Origin: Cercis canadensis
Lineage: Eukaryota; Streptophyta; Magnoliopsida; Fabales; Fabaceae
NCBI GenBank assembly: GCA_003255065.1
Contig: QAOA01007957.1
Coordinates: forward strand, 52,985-116,984
Reading direction: 5' to 3'
Length of the DNA: 64,000 bases
Below the pieces are notes generated by a model. It worked only from the letters and a program-made list of their open reading frames with translations. It did not search any database and was not told the DNA's origin. Positions 12,701 through 22,745 of the stretch are shown one piece after another. Each line of letters starts with the position of its first letter. Position 1 is the stretch's first letter. Position numbers and translations under genes: made by a program.

Positions 12701-13222
12701 ACTGATTTTTGACGAAGAATATGTGGGTAACTATAATCTAAATTTGTAAGCGTCTCTAAATCTTTACTGTATGATTATTGTTCGTTGTTTACAAAGTAAG
12801 CAGTTTGAACTGTTCTAACTTATATACTTATTGGAACCTGGAAATAACAACTTCTATATTTGCTCATTATCTGTCTTGACTTCGTTCAAATGTTTGTCAA
12901 AGGCAATTGTTGAACGAACTTTCAGCTATCACCCTTGGAAATTTTTGCATCAATTAAGGCATAAGGGAAGGTTTTACCACAAGGGTGGGTTTTACTTATA
13001 AGCTGTGTGTTATGTTGGATTGCAGAGTGGGATCCATGGGGCGTCCCTGATGATTATGAATGTGAGGTAATTGAGAATGATGCGCCAATTCCTAAGCATA
13101 TTCCTGTTCACCGACCTCCTCCTCTCCCTGAAGAATTTTTCAAAACGCTGGAGACTGTTACATCACAACCAAACAAGGAAATTCCTTCAGGTAGCTCTAG
13201 TGAATCACCTGCAAAGGCATGA
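9735..13222 (+). CDS. NDUFA5: NADH dehydrogenase 1 alpha subcomplex subunit 5 (complex I B13)
   Basis: Two exons, 9735-10047 and 13026-13222, are joined by a 2978-bp GT-AG intron to give 169 residues, which I recall as the usual plant length. The N-terminus MFLRAIARPLM is basic and suits mitochondrial import. The protein contains the family core (TTGIVGLDVVPNAREVLIGLY) and, across the splice, EWDPWGVPDDYECEV. It is an accessory subunit of respiratory complex I in the inner mitochondrial membrane and is not itself catalytic. The C-terminal tail after about residue 145 is Ser/Pro-rich and poorly conserved. The ATG is the first in the exon and is preceded by a plausible leader and the site II promoter cluster. 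The gene is convergent with the PPR gene downstream. At5g52840 is the Arabidopsis equivalent, as far as I recall. Confidence 0.95.
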
Positions 13223-14402
13223 TGATCTGCAGCGACATGCTTTTCAGAGCTTTGGTTTCCCAATTTGTTTGTATTTTCCTTAAATTGTTTTACATGGTAG
13301 GCAGTTTCAGACTGAACAGAGTTTGTGGGAGAAAGTCTTGGCTCTCAAATAACTTGAACAGGGAGGAATAACAAGAATTTCTTGTCTCTTCTATATTGTG
13401 TTTTAGGCCTGTCGGCTGGCTCATAAATCATACTTTTGCCGATGTTGTTATAGGCAAGATTGTAATGTTTAGACTTTGAGAAAACTAATAGGCGAACCAA
13501 TTGGTGTTCTCATTTCTATAGCCTTACAAGAATGTATTCTTGCACGTTCGTAAAAATGCAAATGGTCTAGAGCATATTTTCATGTTGCTCTGGATTTGAT
13601 TGCCACAATTTTTTTGATTCCAAGGAGAAAAGGGGGATTAAAACAAAACAGTTGTCGAAAAGTGGACTTTTGTTTGGCCACAGTTTGCACTCTGCAGAAT
13701 AGAAGAAGCGCTTTCAATGTCGTATTTTGCTGATGAAAAACAATAAAGATCTTATGATTGGCTTTATTGACTTAGCTCACATAAGCCTAGATCATTATGG
13801 TGTGAGACACTCTTGATAGTAATAGGGCATGCCAACACTAAGATCCACCCCAAGGGGCAAAGCACTTCCAATGTCAATAAACACAATGTATATTTTTGGG
13901 GCATTTGGTGTTCTACGGGAGAGAAATAACAATGTTATTTCTGGATGAAATATGTAGATATGTCCATGAAAACCAAGTGGTTGCTGCACTACTCTCCTTG
14001 ATGTAATCTCAACATTTGAGACATGTCATGTGGAACTAAATCATACTAAAGTTAAAGTGGCGATAATTGCCGTTAAAATTTTCAGTCATCGGTAAAGCCC
14101 TTGCATAGCATGAACACCTGAAGACTGAAGCAGTATAACTTCATGCTTAGATACTTGTAAACTGGAGAGATGGCTTCAACTTCAAGTGTCTCAGTCTCCA
14201 TCTCCTTAACATCTAGAACGCGGGCAATCTCCTCTTGCAAGAGGTAATGGCCAAGTCAAAATAGAACATATGTATCAGTGAGTAATAATAGGCATAAACT
14301 TCATTCCTGACAAGCCCACGGGCAAAAACAGGTAGAACCAGGGTAAACTAATTTGTTACCAGGCCTCTACCATGCACTGTTGCACATCTTAACAGAGTCA
14401 TT
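13223..14402. other. 3' flanks of two convergent genes
   Basis: 3' UTR and spacer between NDUFA5 (+) and the PPR gene (-). I see no further coding sequence apart from the PPR tail remnant that begins at 14403. Confidence 0.5.
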
Positions 14403-14666
14403 TTAATTACAGACACAACAACAGTCAGCATGTTTCCTCCAATGTGTTACAAGCATTATAAAGGTATTGCAGTCAGGGTAAATAAAGAAATTGATGTTTA
14501 TGTGTACTTGATTGCTGGGATAATAAAATTTATCTTGGTTTCCTTGGTATGAGTACTCTCGATTCTTAAGCTTGGTTACAAGTGACTTCAGCTTTTTATC
14601 AATCTTATCTACTGGGGGATGTGATCTCTCTCCTGCAGAGAAGTATATATCCTGCTTCTTATCTCC
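14403..14666 (-). pseudogene. Decayed E+/DYW tail of the PPR gene, out of frame
   Basis: Immediately past the PPR stop codon the minus strand still carries recognisable C-terminal extension sequence, but in other frames. One short piece reads VEIRSRIY (about 14666-14643). From there a different frame stays open to a TAA at 14405-14403 and reads YFSAGERSHPPVDKI, then NREYSYQGNQDKF, then YPDCNTFIMLVTH and a Cys-rich end. These match in order the E+ segment, the loop before the DYW domain, and the CPDCH-type zinc region of DYW proteins. The middle of the DYW domain, including the expected HSE motif, is missing. At least two frame changes plus an internal deletion are needed to explain this. Confidence 0.65.
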
Positions 14667-16956
14667 ACAGCCCAGGACTTTTCCTTAAACCTCTTTCTCT
14701 CATTAGCCTGCGAGTCTTCTCGCTTAAATCAGACAGTCTGGCATTGTCATACAAGTTTGCAAGTAGCAAGTATATTGCATGATCCAATGGGTCAAGCTCA
14801 AGAGCTCTCCTGGCCATATCTTCTCCCAGAGGTACATTTCCATGTAACTTGCAGGCACTTAATAATGTTTTATATATTAGTGAGTTTGGCCTGAAAGGCA
14901 ATGTCTCAATAACTCCCATAGCTTCCTCTAGGCGACCAGCTCTGCCAAGGAGATAAACTAAAGACACATAGTGATCCAATTTTGGAGTTATATTGTACAT
15001 TCTTTCCATAGAATGGAAATAATCAAGACCCAGATCAAACAAACCTCCATGGCTGCAAGCAAAAAGCAGTGTCAAGAATGTAACAGAATCAGGTTGAACT
15101 CCAGCTAACCTCATATCATCAAAGGCAGAAAGAGCATGGGAAAAATGTCCCGTAAATGCCCATCCGGATATCAACCCATTCCATGACACTGCATCTGGCC
15201 TATTTATTTTTTTGAGAGCTTTGTATGCATCATGTACACAACCACACTTGCTGTACATGTGAACTAAGCCATTTGAAACTGAGATGCAGCTCTCTAGACC
15301 TGATTTGATAGAATGACAATGTAGCTGCTTTCCTGTTTCCATTGAGACTAAACCAGCTGCAGCTGATAAAAAACTTGCCAGGCTAAATTCATCCATCTTA
15401 ATGTCATCATTGTACATGTGAGTGATGACTTCTAATGCTAGTTCATGATTCCCCATCTGGTTCATTCTTGTAGCTAAGCTTGTGTATGTGACAGGATCTC
15501 TATGACTCATCATGCCAATAACACACCACACATCATTTACCATCCCCCATCCAGCATAGGCATCTACAAGAGCATTCCCAACAGCTATATGATTGTCTGC
15601 TTTTGTTTTTATAATATATGCATGGAGTTTCATTGTTTGACCAAGAGACTTTATTCTGCTGCAAGCCCCAAGGACGCTAGAAAGTGTAAAGGAATTTGGT
15701 TGAACTCCTGCAGCTTGCATCTCTGCATACAACTGAAAGGAATCTTCTTCAAAACCATGTTCTGCAAAACCAGCAATCAAGGTAGTCCAAGAGACGACAT
15801 TTGGCAAGGTTATTCCCTTAAAAACTTTAATAGCATTTGTTGTGCTGTGGGAGCATTTCATGTACATATCAACCAGTGCATTTCCAACATAAAGATCATC
15901 CTCCAACCCAACCACGATTAACCGTGAATGAAATTGTCCTCCTAGCTCCAATGATAAAATTGATGTGCTTGCATTTAGTAAACTAGAATATGTAAAATTA
16001 TTCGGGAGAATTCCAGACATTCCCATCTCAACAAATGTGTTGACAGCCTCTCTGACTTGCATATTTTGAGTGAAACCAGAGATAATGGTAGTCCATAAGA
16101 ACACGTCATATTCTGGTGTTTGATTTGAGACCTTAATAGCATCTTGCATCAGTTGACATTTTGAATACATATCAACAATAGCAGTTTTCAAAACCACATT
16201 CATTTCAATGCAAAATCTGATCAAATGCGCATGAAGTTGTTTCCCATAATTCAAACCAAGAAAACAAGAAGCACCTAAGAGTTTAACAAAAGTAAACTCA
16301 TTAGGATAAACTGCTGCTTCAATCATTTTGACATAAAGTTGGAAAGCTTCACTCCATTTTTGACTTTCAACTAATGAAGAGATCAATGTTGTCCAAGAAA
16401 CAGTATCACCATCTTTCATGAATGTAAGCACTTTGTATGCTTCGACAGCATAATCACAGTTGGTATATAAATCAATCAAATTGGTACCAAGAACATGATT
16501 TTCTTCCAACCCAAGCTTTACCACAGAGGCATGAATTCTAGCCCCATTATAAAAGTCTCCCAGTGCAGAACATGATCTCAAGGCACTAGACAAGGTGAAC
16601 TCATTTGGGTATTGACCCGAATGTAGCATCGACTTGAACAATTCAAGTGCCTCATAATGATGTCTATTCCTGACATGCGCAGACAGAACAGCAGTCCAGG
16701 ATACAACATCTTTATGAGGCATTTCATCAAAGAAGTGGCGTGCTTGTCCAACTCCAAGGCATTTAGCATACAAAGATAACATACTGTTGTTCAAATACAG
16801 GTTATCTTGAAGACCTAGTTTGATTATTGGGCTGTGAACGCAGATTCCCTCCTTCAGGGACTGTGAGTTGCACAAAGAAAGAACCCGCAGGCAGATATCT
16901 TCCAAGTGGCACGGTTCATTTCGGGTAAAAATCTTTGTAGCTGTTTTACATAGCAT
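14659..16956 (-). CDS. PLS-class pentatricopeptide repeat protein, At5g52850-like
   Basis: Intronless, 765 residues from the first in-frame ATG at 16956. The frame is open 5' of that ATG to a TGA near 17050, but without another ATG. The protein is a string of P, L and S pentatricopeptide repeats with typical phrases such as VVSWTTLI, VGNALVDMYMKCS and DAVSWNGLISGW. An E-domain follows (YKTLLSACKLHGN..., LANLYD), ending at KSPGLWR where DYW-type members continue. Such proteins bind specific organellar RNAs and act in editing or processing in chloroplasts or mitochondria. The N-terminus (MLCKTATKIFTRNE) could be a weak targeting peptide. The lost tail means it could not supply its own DYW deaminase activity. 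It may act with partner proteins or be a young pseudogene. Repeat-by-repeat similarity and position both point to At5g52850. Confidence 0.85.
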   Translation of the reverse strand: MLCKTATKIFTRNEPCHLEDICLRVLSLCNSQSLKEGICVHSPIIKLGLQDNLYLNNSMLSLYAKCLGVGQARHFFDEMPHKDVVSWTAVLSAHVRNRHHYEALELFKSMLHSGQYPNEFTLSSALRSCSALGDFYNGARIHASVVKLGLEENHVLGTNLIDLYTNCDYAVEAYKVLTFMKDGDTVSWTTLISSLVESQKWSEAFQLYVKMIEAAVYPNEFTFVKLLGASCFLGLNYGKQLHAHLIRFCIEMNVVLKTAIVDMYSKCQLMQDAIKVSNQTPEYDVFLWTTIISGFTQNMQVREAVNTFVEMGMSGILPNNFTYSSLLNASTSILSLELGGQFHSRLIVVGLEDDLYVGNALVDMYMKCSHSTTNAIKVFKGITLPNVVSWTTLIAGFAEHGFEEDSFQLYAEMQAAGVQPNSFTLSSVLGACSRIKSLGQTMKLHAYIIKTKADNHIAVGNALVDAYAGWGMVNDVWCVIGMMSHRDPVTYTSLATRMNQMGNHELALEVITHMYNDDIKMDEFSLASFLSAAAGLVSMETGKQLHCHSIKSGLESCISVSNGLVHMYSKCGCVHDAYKALKKINRPDAVSWNGLISGWAFTGHFSHALSAFDDMRLAGVQPDSVTFLTLLFACSHGGLFDLGLDYFHSMERMYNITPKLDHYVSLVYLLGRAGRLEEAMGVIETLPFRPNSLIYKTLLSACKLHGNVPLGEDMARRALELDPLDHAIYLLLANLYDNARLSDLSEKTRRLMRERGLRKSPGLWR

Positions 16957-17867
16957 ATCTACTTCACAGTCCTTGGAGCACCTTCTTATTAGCAACAGAA
17001 GTTTCTTGCAATTTTTAGAACTAGCATAGCAAAGATGGAGCAGAAATCATGGACAGAAAGCACATGAAAAAACCTTAAATGGAGTGGAGTTCTATCATTA
17101 TATGAGTTCAAGAAAATGGGAATTGCAAGGTAGCTTTGGGAGTCCCAGAACCTGGGAGATCATAAGAAGCACCTTCACGGATCAGAGTTTCAAATTAGTG
17201 AACGAATTGGATGATATATCAATGCACACTGCCCAGATGACAGGCCCAGGCGCGAGCTCAACTGAGCGTAGCGGGCGCCAGGGAGGGGGGAACAAGGAAA
17301 ACGCAAAAAGAGTTAAAATTATATATATTTAATGGATCAATTACACTTTCCGTTTAATTTCATGATATTGTCTTTAACATATTAAATCATAACATTAATA
17401 TTCTTAAATTAATTATGCATTTCAATACAAGTTATTTTAAAATTTAAATTATAAAATATAAATCATAGAAATAAAATAAATAATTATGTGTAGTATTTAT
17501 TTCTTTTCTTTTTTAATTTGGCTTTAATTTTATGTTTTTTTTTTTTTTTTGTATTAGGCTTTAATTTTATATTCAATCACAAAACTCGTAAGTTCTGATA
17601 ATGATTTCAGTATTACTTGATTATTTATTTTTTGGTATAATTGGTATTTATAAACAATAAATGTTTAGTTTAATTATTTATTTTCTGTAGAAGTTAATCT
17701 TAAAATTACTACGTAGTGTAACCAAATCAAAAAGTACTACTTAGTATTAATAAGATCCCATTAAATGATTTTGGGTATACAATCTCCATACAAGCTCGCT
17801 AGTAGGTTGTCTACTTTGTTAATTAGATTTTGTAATTTCATGTGAATTAGCATACTCATTTTTGTCA

Positions 17868-18060
17868 ACGAGAATTGGTTTAGTTAATAAGAATCAAAGT
17901 ATTTAGCTTGTAAAGTTAAAGTTCGAATCTCACTATTAATAGTCTTTTTTTGATAGACAATTAACAAATATATATCAATATTGTAAGTTTTCATTAAGAT
18001 TTATGGTATGTCTTGACGTTAAAATACTTTTCATCTTAAACTTTTATGCAACAAACAAAA
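17868..18060 (+). mobile_element. SINE-like sequence, copy 1
   Basis: An A-box-like TTGGTTTAGTTAATAAG begins at about 17875. A good B-box (AGTTCGAATCTCAC) follows at 17920-17933. The tail shares phrases with copy 2, such as 'atg.catgt.ttga..tt.aaat' and 'aaactttt...gcaa'. This suits a tRNA-derived SINE. The ends are approximate. Confidence 0.45.
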
Positions 18061-18654
18061 TTATTTTAAATAAAAAAAGTTAGTAGAATATAAAGGGGAT
18101 TTATTTTCTTCAATGAAAGTATTTAAGTTAATCATAATATTATGAGAAAGAAGGAAAAGACAAGACTCGTGCTTCTTATTCTGTCTAATTTTCATAACAA
18201 ACGCTAGCTGGTTTTCACAATTTGCCTGTTCTCCTTTATGATTGTCTCCTTTATTTTGTCTTTTCCAGTTTGTCCGAGACAGATTCTCTTTTATGCATGT
18301 TTTTGTAAATTAAAATTTTATCTAGCAAAGCTTATTTTTTTAATCAGTGTAATTAAGTTACTCATAAAGGGATGGCAAGTATCCTTCACCCTAAACTTTT
18401 ATTTATAAAAAAAAAAAAAGAATGGCAAGTAAGCAAAAAAAAAAAGTTGTAGTTTTTGCTGTGTCTTTTAATCTTCTTATTGGATCATATATTTATTATT
18501 TTTAATAATATTCCCGAGTGTAATATTCATAAAAAGAAATTATGTGATTAACGAACAAATAATCATTAGGTTTCAGAATTTTGAAATTGTGTCATTTGGT
18601 GGGAATTCAATACCCACAATTTTTGAAACCTTGATGTAGATAGTATACACATTG

Positions 18655-18856
18655 GCCAATAAGAGTTGGTTCAAATGGTCAATATTGAGTCATTTCCTTC
18701 GTGAATTAAGTTTAAATTTTACTATTAACACTTTATTGGTAAGCGATATGTAAGTATTATTGTGAGTCATCGCTGAGGCCTATGACATGTTTTGATATTG
18801 AAATGAGATAGTCTCACTTTATCTAAAACTTTAGTACAGCAAAAAAAAAAAAAAAA
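18655..18856 (+). mobile_element. SINE-like sequence, copy 2, with A16 tail
   Basis: The layout matches copy 1: an A-box-like AGTTGGTTCAAATGG at about 18664, a degenerate B-box (AGTTTAAATTTTACT) about 46 nt later, then a roughly 120-nt body. It ends in sixteen A residues at 18841-18856. The terminal poly-A run supports retroposition. Confidence 0.5.
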
Positions 18857-19301
18857 GATTGTATGCACACTCTGGCAAATAATTCCTATTATGTAAATGT
18901 AAATTTGATATGTGACAAACATTGTTGATTTTCTTAAATTGATTTGAATTGATATTTTTTTTGGTCATTAGATAGACAATAACTAAATTTTGTAGTGGGA
19001 TATTTATTTGTGGTATAAATAGTTTTCATCTATTTAATTCAAATTTAATTTTGATTCACTTATAGTTTAAAAGAATTTTTCACAATCACTCAAACACATG
19101 TTACCTTTCATATATAAAACTGTTAAAGTCATTTATTGGTAGTAAAAGATGTTCACCATTTTAATGATGTCACAACATATTATGGAATGATTGAATCAAA
19201 TTTAAACTCATTTAATTATAGATGGCAGACTACAAGAATAGTACCTTCAAGCAAATGCATTCATCAAATACTCATCTGATGACGAAGCAGACATTGACGG
19301 T

Positions 19302-19602
19302 GAAGATATTCCTAGGTCACCAAGAGAATCCAGAGGACATCGAGATGATAGAAGGTAACTTTATTACCGTTCTCAATAATTTTTACTCCTCAAGTTATTG
19401 TTGCGCAATTACAAAATTTAGTTCAACTTATTGCTTAATGCAAAAAAGTTTNGAAGATATTTCTAGGTCACCAAGAGAATCCAGAGGACATCGAGATGAC
19501 AGAAGGTAACTTTATTACCGTTCTCAATAATTTTTACTCCTCAAGTTATTGTTGTGCAATTACAAAATTTAGTTCAACTTATTGCTTAATGCAAAAAAGT
19601 TT
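19302..19602. repeat. Direct duplication flanking a single N (19452)
   Basis: 19302-19451 and 19453-19602 are both 150 nt and differ at three positions. This is the same N-junction pattern as at 7308 and probably an unmerged contig overlap. Confidence 0.85.
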
Positions 19603-22600
19603 AAAAAAAAAAAATGACATTGCTATAATAAGATGAAGAAATAGATGAAAATAATCAGGAATTTAATGTTCAAACATTAAGAACCCTCTAACTCTCAATG
19701 CAAAATATAGATCACATGGTAAAACTTTTTTTTTGTTACATAGATAAAGATGAAAATGTGATGAGAATAGAACCTGAATAATTAGAATATTACTCTCTAT
19801 CACAATAAAAGAACAATAATGCCCATGTTACTATGAACTACAACTCAGCCTCTTTCCCTCACACTTAGACCAAGGTCTTCTATATGCTATTCACTCATTC
19901 TCGCACACATTCAAGCTTAGCTTTGTCTCTCTCTCCCTCTTCTTATTATCGAGCTAACTTGAACATCAAAGGTGACGCACATAACTTCAGCTCTAGTCTC
20001 CATGACTATGCTCCTCTTTGCAAGTGCTTGAAAAACCTATCACCATAACAAAACTTTTAACATCAAACACCCTAATTTAAATTTGATTTGTTTAATTAAA
20101 ATTATTTTTTATCAAATTCAAATTTTGTATTAATTATGCAATTTATATATAATTATGTATGTCCTAGAAAGTGAGACCACGTTTTGCCACTTACATTGGC
20201 ACCTTGCAGATTATGTGCAGCATGGTAGCCAAAGCCTTCATTTAGTAACGAACTTTTACTTTTGCCTGAGATTACTCTTAATATAATCCACATCATGAAG
20301 CCAATATTTGGTGTGAGAAACACAAATATAGAGAGGAATTGAGATGGATAGCACATAGGTATAAACATTGATAATTAGTAGGCAGAAGATCACCCAGTAC
20401 ATCATGAAGAGTATATAAAGGCTGTAGTATTTTATTTTCTATATTCTTCACTTACTTCTTATATATATACTCAAATTTAACCCACTATCTATGGAAAAAA
20501 ATAAAAATAAAAATAAATGCCACTAACTGTTTGGTAGAGCTTGGTTTTGTATCCCCCAACCCCAAGCATCCTTAGGTTTTCTCTCCCTCTCTGGTCTCTG
20601 CCCTGACATTTCTTTTCTTTATCCTTAAATTCTTTTCTTTCTTTCTTCTCTTTACCTTTTAGTTTATATAAACCTTACAATGAAGGGAAGAACCAGAAAC
20701 CTCTTTTTTTGAAGAATACTTATATTGCTAATTCAGGATTTGCTTTACTCAAGTTGCTTTAAGATTGTTTCGATCTGGCAAAATATTCCGAAAGGCACAG
20801 TGGCTTGGGATCATGACACTGTTCTCCATGCGCAACGCAAGCTCGTACGGATATTGTCAGATAAGTTATATTAAGGATCTTTTTGGATGAATAACTTAAA
20901 TAAGCGTTTATACCAAAAGAGCTTCTCATGTAAGCACGTAATGAAATAAGCATACAATTTCAGAAGTGATTTTATATTTACCAATTGTCTGTGCTTCTCG
21001 AGCTTTCCTTCATCGTGAGAATTGAGTTGAGTCATTTGGGAGCTGCTCAATTTAATTATTCATTCATGTAAATAAATGAGTTTCAGTTTTATGTAATGAG
21101 ACAAGCTTATGAATATATATGTTTTAATTTGTTTATTTTCATATCTATGTTTATTTAATTTAATTTGTTTGTTATATTACATTTAATGTTGTTTTTGTGA
21201 TTAATGTGGCTTTTTGGTTGAAATTATTTAGACAATGAAAATGAAAGCGATACAACAAGAGGTAGAGCTTTACGTGTTATTAAGATTTTTTTTCAAAATA
21301 AGTATCACAAGCCCATAACTGTTATTAAGATTTTTTTTCGTATATATAATGATCAAATACCTATTAGGATCATGCTACTCTATGACATTTTAAAATTGCA
21401 AATCCTTAACTTATATATTTGTTTTATGAAATAAAATATGATTGTAGAAAATGTTTAAAATGAAAATTAGTCTCTTAGAAAATGTTTTTAGTTGAAAATA
21501 CTTTTCGAAAAGCAGTTTACCAAAAAAACAAAAAAAATCCCCACCAAATGGTAAATCCCCTATAGTTCTATACGGTTTGATTTGCATTGCAATATTTACT
21601 TCTCAGTCTCTAAGAGAAAATTAATTTCCTTTTTTGAAAGATTTTTTTATCATAAAAAATATTTTCTTTTAGTTGCCACACTAAATATAAGAAAATAATA
21701 AATTTTCTAAAAAAATATGAAAATGATATATTTTTATGAATTAAGCATTAGAAAAATATAGAAAGATTCAATATTTATTTTTGTAAAACAAACATAATCT
21801 TAGATGACTTTTCAAATATAGATTTTTAAATTTTTTGTTCATACTAATAGAGACAAATAGTATTGGCAAACTCATATCTTCATCAAAAGTATGATATATA
21901 TACAAATTTTGATATTATACAGACATTAGTGTCGACAGAAAAAAAAAAAAAAGGACCAAAAAAGCAGATTGTACTGAAAACGAAAGAAGAAAGTAGATAA
22001 TGTGTTTTTCTTCTTTTGGGTGCAAAAGTTGATTGCTATATTGATATATTGCTATATTTTTTATTTTCTTTGATTTGGAAAAAAATGAAAATTTTAAATA
22101 GTTATAATTTCCTATTAGAAGCTCAATTGAAAATACATTAGCCAAAAAAAAGAAGCTCAATTGTCAATGATTGCCTGTATCATATCGTCTCACTCAATGA
22201 CTCAATACAATAATAAGATCGATGGGCAATAAAGAAGTTCTACTGTAATTAAAGGTGCAAAATTGTAATTCAGCCCTAAATCATGTTCATCATTGTGAGT
22301 ACTTTACTATATTTTCTCAGTGGTTTCCTATTCTAGTTTCTTTTGTTTGCCATGTATTCCTATTCCTACTCGGTTTATTGTGCTTTCTAGGAAAGAAAAA
22401 ACAACATTCTTGGGTGCTTCCTAAATTTTTAAATAAATAAATAATTAATTAATTAATTTTCTTCGTGACTTGCCATCTATTATAGTAGAATAGTAGTACT
22501 CAGTTTCTTATATTTTCTAATAAATATAAACAAAAAACAATTTCTGGGCTGCTTCCAATTTTATATAATTAAATAAAAAAATAATTACTCGACGACTTGG

Positions 22601-22745
22601 CAAAGTCTCTCCCTTGCTCCCTCGCAAACTCGCTCAATATATTACCCTCTGGGGTCAATCCTATTCTTGTTAATTCCGTGATAGATCGGAGTCTCTCCGG
22701 TTCTCTTTCTAGAGTCTTCTTCTTTTGTCTTCTCTTCTCTCTGCC

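Larger units (their letters stand above)
17040..22560. other. Intergenic, mostly mobile-element debris
   Basis: 5.5 kb of AT-rich DNA without a recognisable gene. Within it I see two SINE-like sequences and one duplicated contig end, listed separately. The frame at 20153-20368 (-) encodes an unrecognised peptide of 71 residues with no supporting context. Confidence 0.5.

Noticed and set aside
16957..16995. Extending the PPR protein 13 residues upstream of 16956
   Set aside because: The codon at 16995 is TTG, not ATG, and the frame is closed by a TGA further upstream with no ATG in between. The first ATG is at 16956.
20153..20368. 71-residue minus-strand frame as a gene
   Set aside because: No recognised domain, no splice context or promoter signals, and it lies in repeat-derived sequence.
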